NCBI GenBank assembly: GCA_945883115.1 | Contig: CAMCXA010000002.1 | Span: 38,232-102,231, forward strand | Length of the DNA: 64,000 nucleotides | Origin: Alsobacter soli | GTDB lineage: Bacteria > Pseudomonadota > Alphaproteobacteria > Rhizobiales > Beijerinckiaceae | Direction: 5' to 3' | Shown here: positions 26,735 through 35,197 of the stretch, piece by piece | Position numbering within the stretch: position 1 is the stretch's first letter | Layout: every line of letters starts with the position of its first letter | Notes under the pieces: generated by a model | Databases searched by the model: none | Told to the model about the DNA's origin: nothing | What the model saw: only the letters and a program-made list of their open reading frames with translations | Position numbers and translations under genes: made by a program

Positions 26735-28158
26735 AGCGCGCTCACATCCTTTAAAGCCCAATCAATCATGTCGTCGGTCCACAGCCCCATCATGTCGAGA
26801 AGATCAACGAGATTGAACCGGTTCCGCATGAGATGGCAGTTTGCCGTCGCCCAACGGGCGAACTCGGGCGACACCGAAGGTTTCAATGCTGCAAAGGTTG
26901 CCGGTCCACCGGATGCGGAAAGTGCAGATCGCAAAGTGGCAGAAGGCTGGACCATCTTCTTGAATTCCACGCTGTGTTCCTGCCAAGACCCCACCACTGA
27001 CTCGAAACGGGACCAATTTTCAAAGACCAGCGAGAGCTTCTTCTGACAGTCCCGCCAGCATTCCGCTGCAATCGCTCCATCCGATCCCAAGTCATGAAAC
27101 GCATTATCGACACGCTTCTGCATCACGTCCATGTCCGGTTTTCTGAGAGATCGCGGGTCAATCAGGTCGGTATCGATGGCATGGCGCCAGAGGCGTGAGG
27201 CAACAAGGCTCGCCACGCCAACTTGCGCCCCATGCAAACCGATCGGCGCATGATTGGCAGAATGATGCAGATCCAGCATGTGGCTGATCACATGTTCGAC
27301 GCCAGACAGACAGGCCGTTGTATTGGAGACGCCGGACACAATACCGCGCAGTGCCAAAAGTCGCGTCAATTGCTGTGTAGCAACTGCGCCACCTTCTGCA
27401 ATTCCGTTCGACCATGTGGGCGGTTCGGCCGCGGCGTATTTCAGCAAATTCATCGACGCAACATGAAACGTATGATCAAGTCCGACCAAATTCGCGAGAT
27501 ACCAATCAGCGGGCGCGGTAAAAAGTGAAATAGCCTCGCCAAACCCTGACGTATTCAGTTCGCTGGGCGCTTCACCAATCGTGACGATATCCGCCAGTAC
27601 AATCGTCGGCCAACGCGACGGAATGGTGCGTTTCACACCATTGCGCAGAACCACGGAAACATTGTCGGTAAATCCGTCGACGGACGCGGCTGTCTGCACG
27701 ACGATGTGCGGAATATTGTTGCGACGATGGGTTGCTACCTTGCCAACATCAGTCATCGTCCCCGAGCCAATGGTGACGACGAGGTCGGCATCATTCGTGG
27801 CAATCGTGGCCATATCGAGAACGCTCTCGTCAGCATGAAGCGTTGTATGGCCGTCATCGAGCACCACGCTGCGAACATCATGTTGTTCCTGCAACTGCTT
27901 GTGAACGAGTTCGCTGAGCCGCTCACCCCGACGCATGATCGATGATTTATCGGCCAGGATAACAATTTTGGCTCGCGCCGGCTTTCCTGCGTACGACAGT
28001 GCATCAGAGACCGCAGAGGCCAGTTGGAGATGTGCATCATCGGAGATTTTTACACCCAGCATCTCAAGCGAGGCCAGCCGTCCCTCGGGATCATCTGCTG
28101 CCAGTGACTTCCGCAAACCTGCGAGATCGATCAACTCGGATCCATTTATTTCTGGCAT
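26731..28158 (-). CDS. Iron-containing alcohol dehydrogenase / glycerol-1-phosphate dehydrogenase-like (AraM type)
   Basis: This 475-residue protein belongs to the dehydroquinate-synthase-like dehydrogenases. It has the NAD motif GSGTMTDVGK, AASVDGFTDN and the metal-binding region DLHHSANHAPIGLHGAQ. The best known relatives are archaeal G1P dehydrogenase and bacterial AraM. It is about 80 residues longer than AraM because of an extended C-terminus. It is the first gene of the eight-gene operon, with AGGAAA before ATG 28158, and is likely to oxidise a polyol or polyol phosphate. Confidence 0.85.
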   Translation of the reverse strand: MPEINGSELIDLAGLRKSLAADDPEGRLASLEMLGVKISDDAHLQLASAVSDALSYAGKPARAKIVILADKSSIMRRGERLSELVHKQLQEQHDVRSVVLDDGHTTLHADESVLDMATIATNDADLVVTIGSGTMTDVGKVATHRRNNIPHIVVQTAASVDGFTDNVSVVLRNGVKRTIPSRWPTIVLADIVTIGEAPSELNTSGFGEAISLFTAPADWYLANLVGLDHTFHVASMNLLKYAAAEPPTWSNGIAEGGAVATQQLTRLLALRGIVSGVSNTTACLSGVEHVISHMLDLHHSANHAPIGLHGAQVGVASLVASRLWRHAIDTDLIDPRSLRKPDMDVMQKRVDNAFHDLGSDGAIAAECWRDCQKKLSLVFENWSRFESVVGSWQEHSVEFKKMVQPSATLRSALSASGGPATFAALKPSVSPEFARWATANCHLMRNRFNLVDLLDMMGLWTDDMIDWALKDVSAL

Positions 28159-28567
28159 CTTTGTTTTCCTAACTCTTACGCCTGAAAGGCGCAGACAAAA
28201 TTATCTGATCCAGCACCTCGAAGATGATTTTTGATTTTTATACATAAAATGAATTATTATGCAAGTTTGAATTCGAGCGATGAGTTTGTTGCTGTTATCG
28301 AGTATTTTAGGGCAGCAAAAATCGTTTCGGATTCATCGCCAAATTTTCAAAAAAATATATTTTTACAAAGGCTTATATCAATTTAACGGGCGTTATTTTT
28401 GTCCCGTTTGATGCCGGTGAAGGGCAACAGATGAACCAATTCAGTGGAGAACAGACGAGCGCCGGATTTCCTTGCAGCAAGCCATTGATCGTGCACGATC
28501 ACACGATAAAGGCTATCGCGGTGGAAGATTGAGCCACCGTCAAAACGGCACGATCAGGCTTGTTTGA
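28159..28567. promoter_or_regulatory. Promoter region of the eight-gene operon
   Basis: About 410 bp without a gene between two minus-strand units. It holds AT-rich sequence near 28220-28400 that could carry the operon promoter, a perfect 14-bp palindrome GATCGTGCACGATC at 28487-28500, and a small CGGTGG/CCACCG hairpin at 28519-28539, which may end the upstream gene's transcript although it lacks a T run. A SorC operator may lie here, but none can be named. Confidence 0.4.
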
Positions 28568-29587
28568 TCATTTGATCGCGATGACCACTTTTCCGAAATG
28601 TTTGCCGCTTTCCAGAAATTCATAGGCCTTGCGCGCATCGGCAAAATCAAACACGCGGTCAATCACCGGCCGCAAACCCGATTGATCAATCGCCGTGTTC
28701 AAACGCTCAAACATGCTTCTTGAGCCCACATAGGTGCCCTGTATTTTGATATTCCGGTGCAAAATCGCAGCTGTATCAACGCGGTCATTCAGTCCGGTCA
28801 AAACACCCATCAAGGCAATGGACCCGCTGAAGCGAACGCACGCCAATGTCTTGTTCAACGTACCCGGACCGCCGACCTCAACTGCATGGTCGACACCGCG
28901 CCCATCCGTTTCTGCCAGAACGCGTTTGTGCCAGTCAGGCTCTTTTGAATAATTGATCGTCACATCCGCACCGAGGGACTTCGCCCGCGCCAGCTTTTCG
29001 TCGCTGGACGACGTGATGAATGTGCGCGCACCAGCCAAGCGGGCCAATTGCAATCCGAAGATGGAGACGCCGCCCGTACCCAAAAGCAACACCGATGTTC
29101 CGGGCTGTACATTGGCGCCTTCAAACAAGGCGTACCACGCCGTCACACCTGCACAGGGCAAGGTTGCCGCTTCTTCAAAACTCAAATGGTCTGGAATGCG
29201 AACCAATGCCGATTGATCAAGGCACACCAACTCCGCAAGCATGCCATCGGCACCGTCCCCGCCCAGTGAGCTCATTTGCTTCTCGGCTGTAAGAGGCCCG
29301 TCAATCCAGCCCGGCATAAAGGCGGCAGCAACCCGATCACCGATTTTCACGCGATCAACCCCGGGGCCAACGCTAACAACCTCACCTGCACCGTCCGAAA
29401 CCGGAATTCTTCCTAAAGGCTTTGTTCCGCCGGAATACATGCCGCGCGCAATGATCAAATCCCGATAATTGAGCGACACCGCACGGACGCGAACAATCAC
29501 CTGACCGATAGCGGGCGTGGGCTCAGGACGTTCAACCAATCTCAAGGCATCCCAGCCCTGCTGATCTTCAATGATATATGCCCGCAT
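28568..29587 (-). CDS. MDR-family NAD(P)-dependent alcohol dehydrogenase / quinone oxidoreductase-like
   Basis: This 339-residue medium-chain dehydrogenase/reductase has VSLNYRDLIIARG near the N-terminus and the Rossmann motif GTGGVSIFGLQLARLAG. The four-cysteine structural zinc lobe of classic alcohol dehydrogenases is missing, which favours the quinone-oxidoreductase-like branch. ATG 29587 follows GGAGGA. It stands alone, with gene-free sequence on both sides, so its pathway is not evident. Confidence 0.88.
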   Translation of the reverse strand: MRAYIIEDQQGWDALRLVERPEPTPAIGQVIVRVRAVSLNYRDLIIARGMYSGGTKPLGRIPVSDGAGEVVSVGPGVDRVKIGDRVAAAFMPGWIDGPLTAEKQMSSLGGDGADGMLAELVCLDQSALVRIPDHLSFEEAATLPCAGVTAWYALFEGANVQPGTSVLLLGTGGVSIFGLQLARLAGARTFITSSSDEKLARAKSLGADVTINYSKEPDWHKRVLAETDGRGVDHAVEVGGPGTLNKTLACVRFSGSIALMGVLTGLNDRVDTAAILHRNIKIQGTYVGSRSMFERLNTAIDQSGLRPVIDRVFDFADARKAYEFLESGKHFGKVVIAIK

Positions 29588-30067
29588 CAAACAATCCTCC
29601 GAATCTAATAATTGGCATGATCATCCGTTAACACGGATTGAGCGTTTCATGCTATTGCTAGCTAGACTTGCGATGAGAATGAAACACTTATGTTATTGAA
29701 CTTTGGTTATAATCTGAGATCTACCGTCGGCCGTAACACCCCCTCGACATAAACCATCCCATCTCCAAACAATCTTAGGTGTTTGATCCTACGATTTTGA
29801 TCGTGCGGCCCTTTCTCGAGGATGGGTAGAAACACTATGGAATAAATTCTTTAAGAGAGCGCCACGACCATGCGCGGTGAAATTGCCGCAATTCAACTCT
29901 TGCAAGCTTTGCTCGCGCAGTTAAGCCAGGAACCTGACATTACCCCAAAGGCGGCGGCGAAATGAAGATGCAGAAAAACAATGACTTATAGCGATCCTTA
30001 GACTGGCTTCCGAACATCGCTTTATCAATCCGGTTGCTCCGTTACAGTGGTCACACCCGAAGCACTT
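29588..30067. other. Intergenic region, no gene seen
   Basis: About 480 bp that must contain the promoter of the MDR gene (minus strand) in the part near 29590-29720. Short ORFs exist but have neither ribosome-binding sites nor recognisable products. Confidence 0.5.
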
Positions 30068-30928
30068 TCAATTATCCGTTGCTATCCCTGTCATTGTCTC
30101 AATGCCGGTTGAAGAAATAACACTTGTCGAGATGTTGTCCCCAGCGCCGACTGTTCCGGAAACAGTAAGGTGTGCGCCGAGTGTGAGCGGTGCCAGTCCC
30201 CGATAGGTGAATTTTTCCGGAAGTTTTCCCAGAAGATTTGTAGCCAGATTAAGCATTAAAGTCGCCTGAAGCGGGCCGTGTACAACGACGCCCTTGTAGC
30301 CTTCTATGCCTGTTGCGTAGGGGTGGTCGTAATGGATTCTGTGTCCGTTCATGGTAAGCGCGGAATAGCGAAACAACAGCACAGGATCTGGCACTACGCG
30401 CCACACAGTCGGTCCCGGTTCCGGAGATTGCTTGTTGTCGGCGATTTGTGTCTCCGGCATAGCGGTTTCCGAAGGCGGGTCGCGATAGACGATGTCCTGT
30501 CGCTCATCGAGAACAAGGTGTTGTGCCTCGTGATAGTGATGGCGGACTGTTACAAAGGCGAGATCGCCGCTGCGTCCCTTTTTGAAGTAAATGTTTTCAA
30601 TCGTACTCGTTTTGGTAACCCGCGCATCCAACGAGAAGTCGCGATGGAAGACGAGTTCGCCGCCAGCCCACATCCGTCTTGGCAAAGGCAGGGCAGGCAT
30701 AAGGAGGCCCATTCGGGGATGTCCGTCCCCGCCGAGGTCCTCGGAAGGCAGAACATCCGGTGACAAACACCAGAAGAGTCCAGGCGGTACAGGGGGTATC
30801 TTGGAAAAATGCGGCGCAAGCATTGCCGAAAAATGCTCGACGAGACGTCGATCAATGACGTCGTCACGCTGATATCGCCGCCCGACCCAGTCTTTGAAAT
30901 GTTCCGCCAGCGAGATATTATCGGTCAT
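30068..30928 (-). CDS. FAS1-like dehydratase / itaconyl- or mesaconyl-CoA hydratase-like protein
   Basis: This 286-residue protein resembles the FAS1-type MaoC-like hydratases (mesaconyl-C4-CoA hydratase, itaconyl-CoA hydratase). The C-terminal hot-dog half holds the hydratase-like stretch NGHRIHYDHPYA. These enzymes hydrate C5 unsaturated dicarboxyl-CoA esters to citramalyl-CoA. A CoA-transferase and a CitE-like lyase that would complete the route are at 49844-51792. ATG 30928 is preferred over 30940; both overlap the upstream PrpD gene. Substrate assignment is inferred from context. Confidence 0.75.
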   Translation of the reverse strand: MTDNISLAEHFKDWVGRRYQRDDVIDRRLVEHFSAMLAPHFSKIPPVPPGLFWCLSPDVLPSEDLGGDGHPRMGLLMPALPLPRRMWAGGELVFHRDFSLDARVTKTSTIENIYFKKGRSGDLAFVTVRHHYHEAQHLVLDERQDIVYRDPPSETAMPETQIADNKQSPEPGPTVWRVVPDPVLLFRYSALTMNGHRIHYDHPYATGIEGYKGVVVHGPLQATLMLNLATNLLGKLPEKFTYRGLAPLTLGAHLTVSGTVGAGDNISTSVISSTGIETMTGIATDN

Positions 30929-30932
30929 CGGC

Positions 30933-32255
30933 TTACCCATTCATCAGGGCCGCAATATTGCGGGCCGTCAAGTGGTCAAGATCGCTGATCGCAGACCAGA
31001 TGCGGTCGGCGGACGGTTGCCCGAGGAGGGCAGCTGCCTTTTTGCGTAAACCCGTCTCGATGACGTGATCAGGCAAACGCCGTGAAAGATCATGTTGAAT
31101 GGCCTTTTGCGTTCCGTCTACTGTTGATAATGTGCCTTGCGTATCCATATCTCCGATCGCGGCATCGCCTGTCACGCGCACTTTTTTGGCGAACGCCAAC
31201 AGGCGCGGATCGGTTGCAAGTTTATCCTGATAGGTCGTGTCATTCGACGTGTCGATGGCGTGAAACACCATCGCGGCCAGAAAAGCGTAACTGAATTTGA
31301 CCTCAAGGCCCGTGCGGGGTGATTTGATATCGCAAACCCGGAGCCAGCGCGGATTGACGCGGAGTTCCAACGCGGCAACATCATCCGGCCGAATTGCGTG
31401 CGAGCGAAGTGATGTCAAAAGTGCCTCAATCATGGCATGGGTGCCGTGACAGCAGGCATGGAATTTATATTTGATGTCCTCGAAGACGAAATGATCCGGC
31501 GGCGGGTTTGTCCAGACTTCCGGCCCGCCGGGTTGATCGGAATGGGTCTCGATAAAGCCCTGAATTCCTGCCACACCGTCATCGCATGACACAAAACCGC
31601 GACGTGCCAGCTCTGCGGCCTCGACGCCATTTGACGCGGCTATCCCGGCGTTAAACGGCTTTCCCATAGTACCGAACTGAGATTTCAGGCCCGAAGCGCG
31701 GGTACTTACGAGACTGAGTGCCGCCTGCATCCGCTCCGGGCCAAGCTCCAACAAATACCCCGCAGCCAATGTGGCACCGAATGCACCGGCGGTTGCAGTC
31801 TGATGGAAGCCTTTCTCGTAATGTTGCCGCCCGAGTGCCATACCAATGCGGCAGGAGGCTTCGGCACCTAGAAGAAAAGCGTCGGCAATTGCGGCCGCGG
31901 GCAAGTCTTCACGTTCGGCAATAGCAATGGCAGCTGGCATGATGGCGACAGAGGGGTGGCCAACATGCGCGAAGTGCGTGTCGTCATAATCAAGCGCATG
32001 CGAAATGGTACCGTTTGCCAGCGCAGCATTTCGCGCCGGAAGTTTTGTCGATGTTCCAAACATGCTCGCAGAGGGAGTTCCGGCTTCCGACAGTGCGTAG
32101 TCCCGAACAATTCCAGCGACAGGCTCGTTTGAGCCGGCGCGCGCGACAACGAGCCAGTCAAAAAGCGAGAAGCGCGCCATTGTTCGCGCGGTCGCCGGAA
32201 TTTCGGAAGCCCTGATCGCTGCGATTGACAGCAAGGCCTGCATTGGAGTGGGCAT
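30933..32255 (-). CDS. MmgE/PrpD family protein (2-methylcitrate dehydratase / cis-aconitate decarboxylase-like)
   Basis: The 440-residue protein is an MmgE/PrpD-fold enzyme with the typical ALDYDDTHFAHVGHP motif near residue 80 and KFHACCHGTH later. The family includes 2-methylcitrate dehydratase and cis-aconitate (itaconate-forming) decarboxylase. The true start is ATG 32255 behind GGAAAGG; the upstream extension overlaps the next gene. It pairs with the FAS1-type hydratase, as a PrpD homologue does in Pseudomonas itaconate-degradation loci. Confidence 0.85.
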   Translation of the reverse strand: MPTPMQALLSIAAIRASEIPATARTMARFSLFDWLVVARAGSNEPVAGIVRDYALSEAGTPSASMFGTSTKLPARNAALANGTISHALDYDDTHFAHVGHPSVAIMPAAIAIAEREDLPAAAIADAFLLGAEASCRIGMALGRQHYEKGFHQTATAGAFGATLAAGYLLELGPERMQAALSLVSTRASGLKSQFGTMGKPFNAGIAASNGVEAAELARRGFVSCDDGVAGIQGFIETHSDQPGGPEVWTNPPPDHFVFEDIKYKFHACCHGTHAMIEALLTSLRSHAIRPDDVAALELRVNPRWLRVCDIKSPRTGLEVKFSYAFLAAMVFHAIDTSNDTTYQDKLATDPRLLAFAKKVRVTGDAAIGDMDTQGTLSTVDGTQKAIQHDLSRRLPDHVIETGLRKKAAALLGQPSADRIWSAISDLDHLTARNIAALMNG

Positions 32256-32289
32256 TGTCGCGACCTTTCCGTCAAACCGCCTGAACCCC

Positions 32290-32892
32290 TTAAATTCGGG
32301 CAGGATTATTGATATCCGCACCAATCTCGGCCAGATCCTGATAGCGGTCGCCGATCCGGTGATGCGGACGTCCGCCGGTTGAGCCGCCAAAAGCAGCAAT
32401 CAATTCGTCATCGGCGGGCGCGTCGGCAATCGAGAACTGAACTGTCAGATAGTGGGACCGTCGCCCGGTATCGTTTTTGTCCATCAAGGGGATCTGGATC
32501 TGGGTATTGGCAGGGCCGCGTGTATTCGTGAAGCCGAGATAACTCTTTGCATCGACGGCCTTGCGATAGAAATTGCCGAAATGCAGTGTGTGGATGAGTG
32601 CCGAGGCGTGTTCCAATTCGCAATCGAGACCGGACATCGCAGCCTTGCCATAGGCTTCAATCCTGTCACCCCCGCCGGCCAGTTTGACGATGCGATCCGT
32701 CAATTCTTTCCCGAGTATGGGACCAAAAGCGCGGATTTCAGGTTTTAGATCTTCCACATAGCCGCGACCAGCCCAAGGGTTTTTAACAATGGCCGCAACG
32801 CCGAATATCCGGAGCGGGGGCGTGCAGGCTTTGCCGCCTTCAATGAAAAGTTCTTCCTCGAATGTGACGATTTTTCGGATGGCCAAGTGCAT
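32290..32892 (-). CDS. Amino-acid synthesis family protein (DUF1185)
   Basis: This 200-residue protein looks like the poorly characterised AA_synth/DUF1185 family: start RKIVTFEEELFIEGG, middle GKAAMSGLDCELEHASALIH, and a Gly/Arg-rich C-terminus. The family recurs in catabolic operons for nitrogenous compounds, but no reaction is established to my knowledge. It lies between the flavin reductase and PrpD genes on the same strand, 34 bp from each coding neighbour. Confidence 0.8.
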   Translation of the reverse strand: MHLAIRKIVTFEEELFIEGGKACTPPLRIFGVAAIVKNPWAGRGYVEDLKPEIRAFGPILGKELTDRIVKLAGGGDRIEAYGKAAMSGLDCELEHASALIHTLHFGNFYRKAVDAKSYLGFTNTRGPANTQIQIPLMDKNDTGRRSHYLTVQFSIADAPADDELIAAFGGSTGGRPHHRIGDRYQDLAEIGADINNPARI

Positions 32893-32927
32893 GTTCTAAC
32901 GCCTTTCGTTTCGTGTTCCGTTGATCC

Positions 32928-33854
32928 CTAACCGACGGGACGGATCACACCTTCGGTTTCATTTCCCATATAGACGGCAAAAGATTTCTGACGTGCCTCA
33001 CCGATGTACCGCGTGAGCATTGAGCGGCATGCCGGATCGATGATGCGATCAAGATCGATGTCATCGAACGGAATAAACGCCATTGCCGTGCGCGTCTCGC
33101 CGTCAGCGTGTCCGCGATAATAGATCGAAACGCGGCCCGGTACTTCTTCCTCAAAGACAGCGTAGACGAAGTCGACATTTGCCCTGATTCCAAAGGTTGC
33201 AAGGGATTTGATCAATTGCGAATGGGTGATGATGTCGCCATTCTTGCCAATCGAGGGCAAGGAAATAGTGCCCGACGCGGAATCTATCTCGAAGAGGACG
33301 GCACCATCGCGTTCGAAGATACCACCCAGAACGGTTTCGGCCTGACGACTTGCGGCGTGGATCAGGGGAGCTTCGAAACCGAGCGTCAGATAGGCCCCGC
33401 GATAATAAAGCAGAGGGCGCCCCTCGCGGACAGAAAAGGCCTCAACCTGACCAATCAGGATCACGTGATCACCGGCCTCTACGATGCTGAACCGGTTACA
33501 TTCAAAACTCGCCAAGGTGCCTGTGATGAGGGGAATTCCATTTGAGGATTCCTGCCAGTCAACACTTTCAAATTTATCGGGTCGCTGGGTCGCAAAAACA
33601 TTCGACGCCTCTTTTTGGTCTTCGGCCAGAACATTCACGGCAAAACAAGGCGCGTTGCTAAAGATGCCTGCGCTGGCGGCCGATTTTGCGATGCAGACGA
33701 GAACCAAGGGTGGATCCAGTGAAACGGACGAAAACGAATTGGCGGTGAAGCCTCGCGGCGTTCCATCCGGTTCGCGTGTCGTGACGATGGTAACGCCAGT
33801 CCCAAATTGGCCAAATGCGCGCCGTAACTCACGCGAGTCGATTGGTAACGTCAT
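32928..33854 (-). CDS. Flavin reductase family protein with extra C-terminal domain
   Basis: The 308-residue protein has an N-terminal FMN-binding split-barrel domain (residues ~1-160; signature GFTANSFSSVSLDPPLVL) that reduces flavin for a partner oxygenase, as RutF and HpaC do. A further ~140-residue C-terminal domain is not part of simple reductases. In the HPA hydroxylase reductase of Acinetobacter an extra C-terminal domain senses the substrate; a similar gating role is possible here. The LLM oxygenase at 45819 is a candidate partner. Confidence 0.85.
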   Translation of the reverse strand: MTLPIDSRELRRAFGQFGTGVTIVTTREPDGTPRGFTANSFSSVSLDPPLVLVCIAKSAASAGIFSNAPCFAVNVLAEDQKEASNVFATQRPDKFESVDWQESSNGIPLITGTLASFECNRFSIVEAGDHVILIGQVEAFSVREGRPLLYYRGAYLTLGFEAPLIHAASRQAETVLGGIFERDGAVLFEIDSASGTISLPSIGKNGDIITHSQLIKSLATFGIRANVDFVYAVFEEEVPGRVSIYYRGHADGETRTAMAFIPFDDIDLDRIIDPACRSMLTRYIGEARQKSFAVYMGNETEGVIRPVG

Positions 33855-34651
33855 GAGGCTCTCCCGTCACGGACTGCATTCAAAAAAGACAGAAGCGCCG
33901 TGTTGAAGCGGGCGGGGTCTTCAATCATTGCGAGATGGCGCAGGCCTTCGAGAATAACGGTGCGGGCGCCGGGGATCTCGGCTGCTATCGCGCGGGTCAT
34001 TTCCGGGGAATTTCCGTAATCCTCGTCACCTGTCATGACAAGGGTCGGGCACAGAATTTGAGGATGAGGGGCGATGATTTCCTCAACTCCGTCGACCAAA
34101 ACTCGGTAGTTCTCCGAGTAGATTTCTTTCGGATGGGATTGAACGGTACGACGGATATCATTTGTTGTGTTTGGATGTTTCTCGCGAAATTCATCCGAGA
34201 GCCAGCGTGCAAGGGCGGCCTCAACCGTCGCTGCCGGGCCTTCAATTGCCGTGAGGTCTGCACGTTTACGAATGGCCTCCTGCGCTGCCGGATCACGGCG
34301 ATGCGCGGAATGGAGGACTCCGAGAGCCCACAGCCTGTCGGGGTGATCCATCGCAAATCTGCGTGCAATCATCCCGCCGAGTGAAAAACCACAGACGGCG
34401 GCATTATCGATCTCGAGTTTATCCATCAAGTCGAGAAGTTGCGCGGAGAAGACTTTTAGCGAGTGCGGCACGATCGCCCGAGGCGTTTCGCAATGACCAA
34501 GAAGATCATATGTGACGACCCGGTACCGGGTGGTGAGCGCGTCCACTTGCCATCGCCACATCTGACGATCAAGCCCGAGGCCGTGGATCAGGATAATGAC
34601 TGGGTTTTTCCCACCCGTGTCCGAGAATGCAGTATCTGCAGCCATGCCCAT
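33851..34651 (-). CDS. Alpha/beta hydrolase (enol-lactonase / RutD-like)
   Basis: The 266-residue hydrolase has the oxyanion motif LIHGLGLDRQMW, the nucleophile elbow GFSLGGM and the catalytic His in GLRHLAMIEDP. It resembles 3-oxoadipate enol-lactonase and RutD-type hydrolases. Start ATG 34651 lies 1 bp after the RidA stop, with GAGGCGG upstream; the longer ORF overlapping RidA is rejected. It overlaps the flavin reductase gene by 4 bp. Confidence 0.87.
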   Translation of the reverse strand: MGMAADTAFSDTGGKNPVIILIHGLGLDRQMWRWQVDALTTRYRVVTYDLLGHCETPRAIVPHSLKVFSAQLLDLMDKLEIDNAAVCGFSLGGMIARRFAMDHPDRLWALGVLHSAHRRDPAAQEAIRKRADLTAIEGPAATVEAALARWLSDEFREKHPNTTNDIRRTVQSHPKEIYSENYRVLVDGVEEIIAPHPQILCPTLVMTGDEDYGNSPEMTRAIAAEIPGARTVILEGLRHLAMIEDPARFNTALLSFLNAVRDGRAS

Positions 34652-34652
34652 A

Positions 34653-35045
34653 TTAGTCCGCCTCAGGGCGATAGGCGATGACTTCGATCTCGACACGGAC
34701 ATCGACGAGCAATTCGCTGATGACGGCAGAGCGGGCTGGTGGTTCGCTCGGGAAATATTCACCATAGACCAAATTGAATCCGGGAAAATCGGCACGGTCG
34801 CGGAGCCATACCATCGCTTTCACAACGTCCGAGAGGGTACAGCCGGCCTCAAAAAGCGTTGCCTTGATATCGTCGAGTACGGCGCGGGTCTGCTCCTCGA
34901 CTGTTCCTTCGGTCATGACATTGCCATTTTTGAAAGGAATTTGTCCCGTGAGGAAGACGAAGTCGCCGGCACGGATGGCGCGGGATAGCGAGAGTGTTCG
35001 TCCGCCAATAACGAGAGGCCCGCCTATAACGCGCTTGCCGGACAT
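34653..35045 (-). CDS. RidA family protein (imine/enamine deaminase-like)
   Basis: This 130-residue protein has the RidA core: AGDFVFLTGQIP, VVKAMVWLRDRADFPGFN, and the active-site Arg in PPARSAV. RidA proteins hydrolyse reactive imines/enamines; RutC does comparable work on an aminoacrylate intermediate. ATG 35045 follows GGGAGGAA. It is the first gene of the minus-strand operon 35045-30068 and is divergent from the aldehyde dehydrogenase. Confidence 0.9.
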   Translation of the reverse strand: MSGKRVIGGPLVIGGRTLSLSRAIRAGDFVFLTGQIPFKNGNVMTEGTVEEQTRAVLDDIKATLFEAGCTLSDVVKAMVWLRDRADFPGFNLVYGEYFPSEPPARSAVISELLVDVRVEIEVIAYRPEAD

Positions 35046-35108
35046 TGATTCCTCCCTCATTTGGTTGCCATCAATCTACGCAAGCGGCGGATGAAATTTT
35101 TATTATTT

Positions 35109-35138
35109 TTTCGTCATATGGTGACGAAATTTTTGTCA
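35109..35138. promoter_or_regulatory. Operator-like TTTCGTCA palindrome plus direct repeat
   Basis: TTTCGTCA (35109-35116) and TGACGAAA (35122-35129) form a perfect inverted repeat with a 5-bp spacer. TTTTGTCA follows at 35131-35138, 22 bp from the first motif. It sits in the divergent RidA/ALDH promoter region. The same octamer occurs upstream of the GlxA-type regulator at 44160. Confidence 0.6.
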
Positions 35139-35197
35139 AATCGGACACTGATGATCCTAGATTTTCATTAAAATCGAAGCTCGGGAAGGATACTGTG

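Noticed and set aside
35045..35197. 51-codon extension of the aldehyde dehydrogenase
   Set aside because: It spans the TTTCGTCA operator region, and a strong GGGAAGGA site sits before the ATG at 35198.
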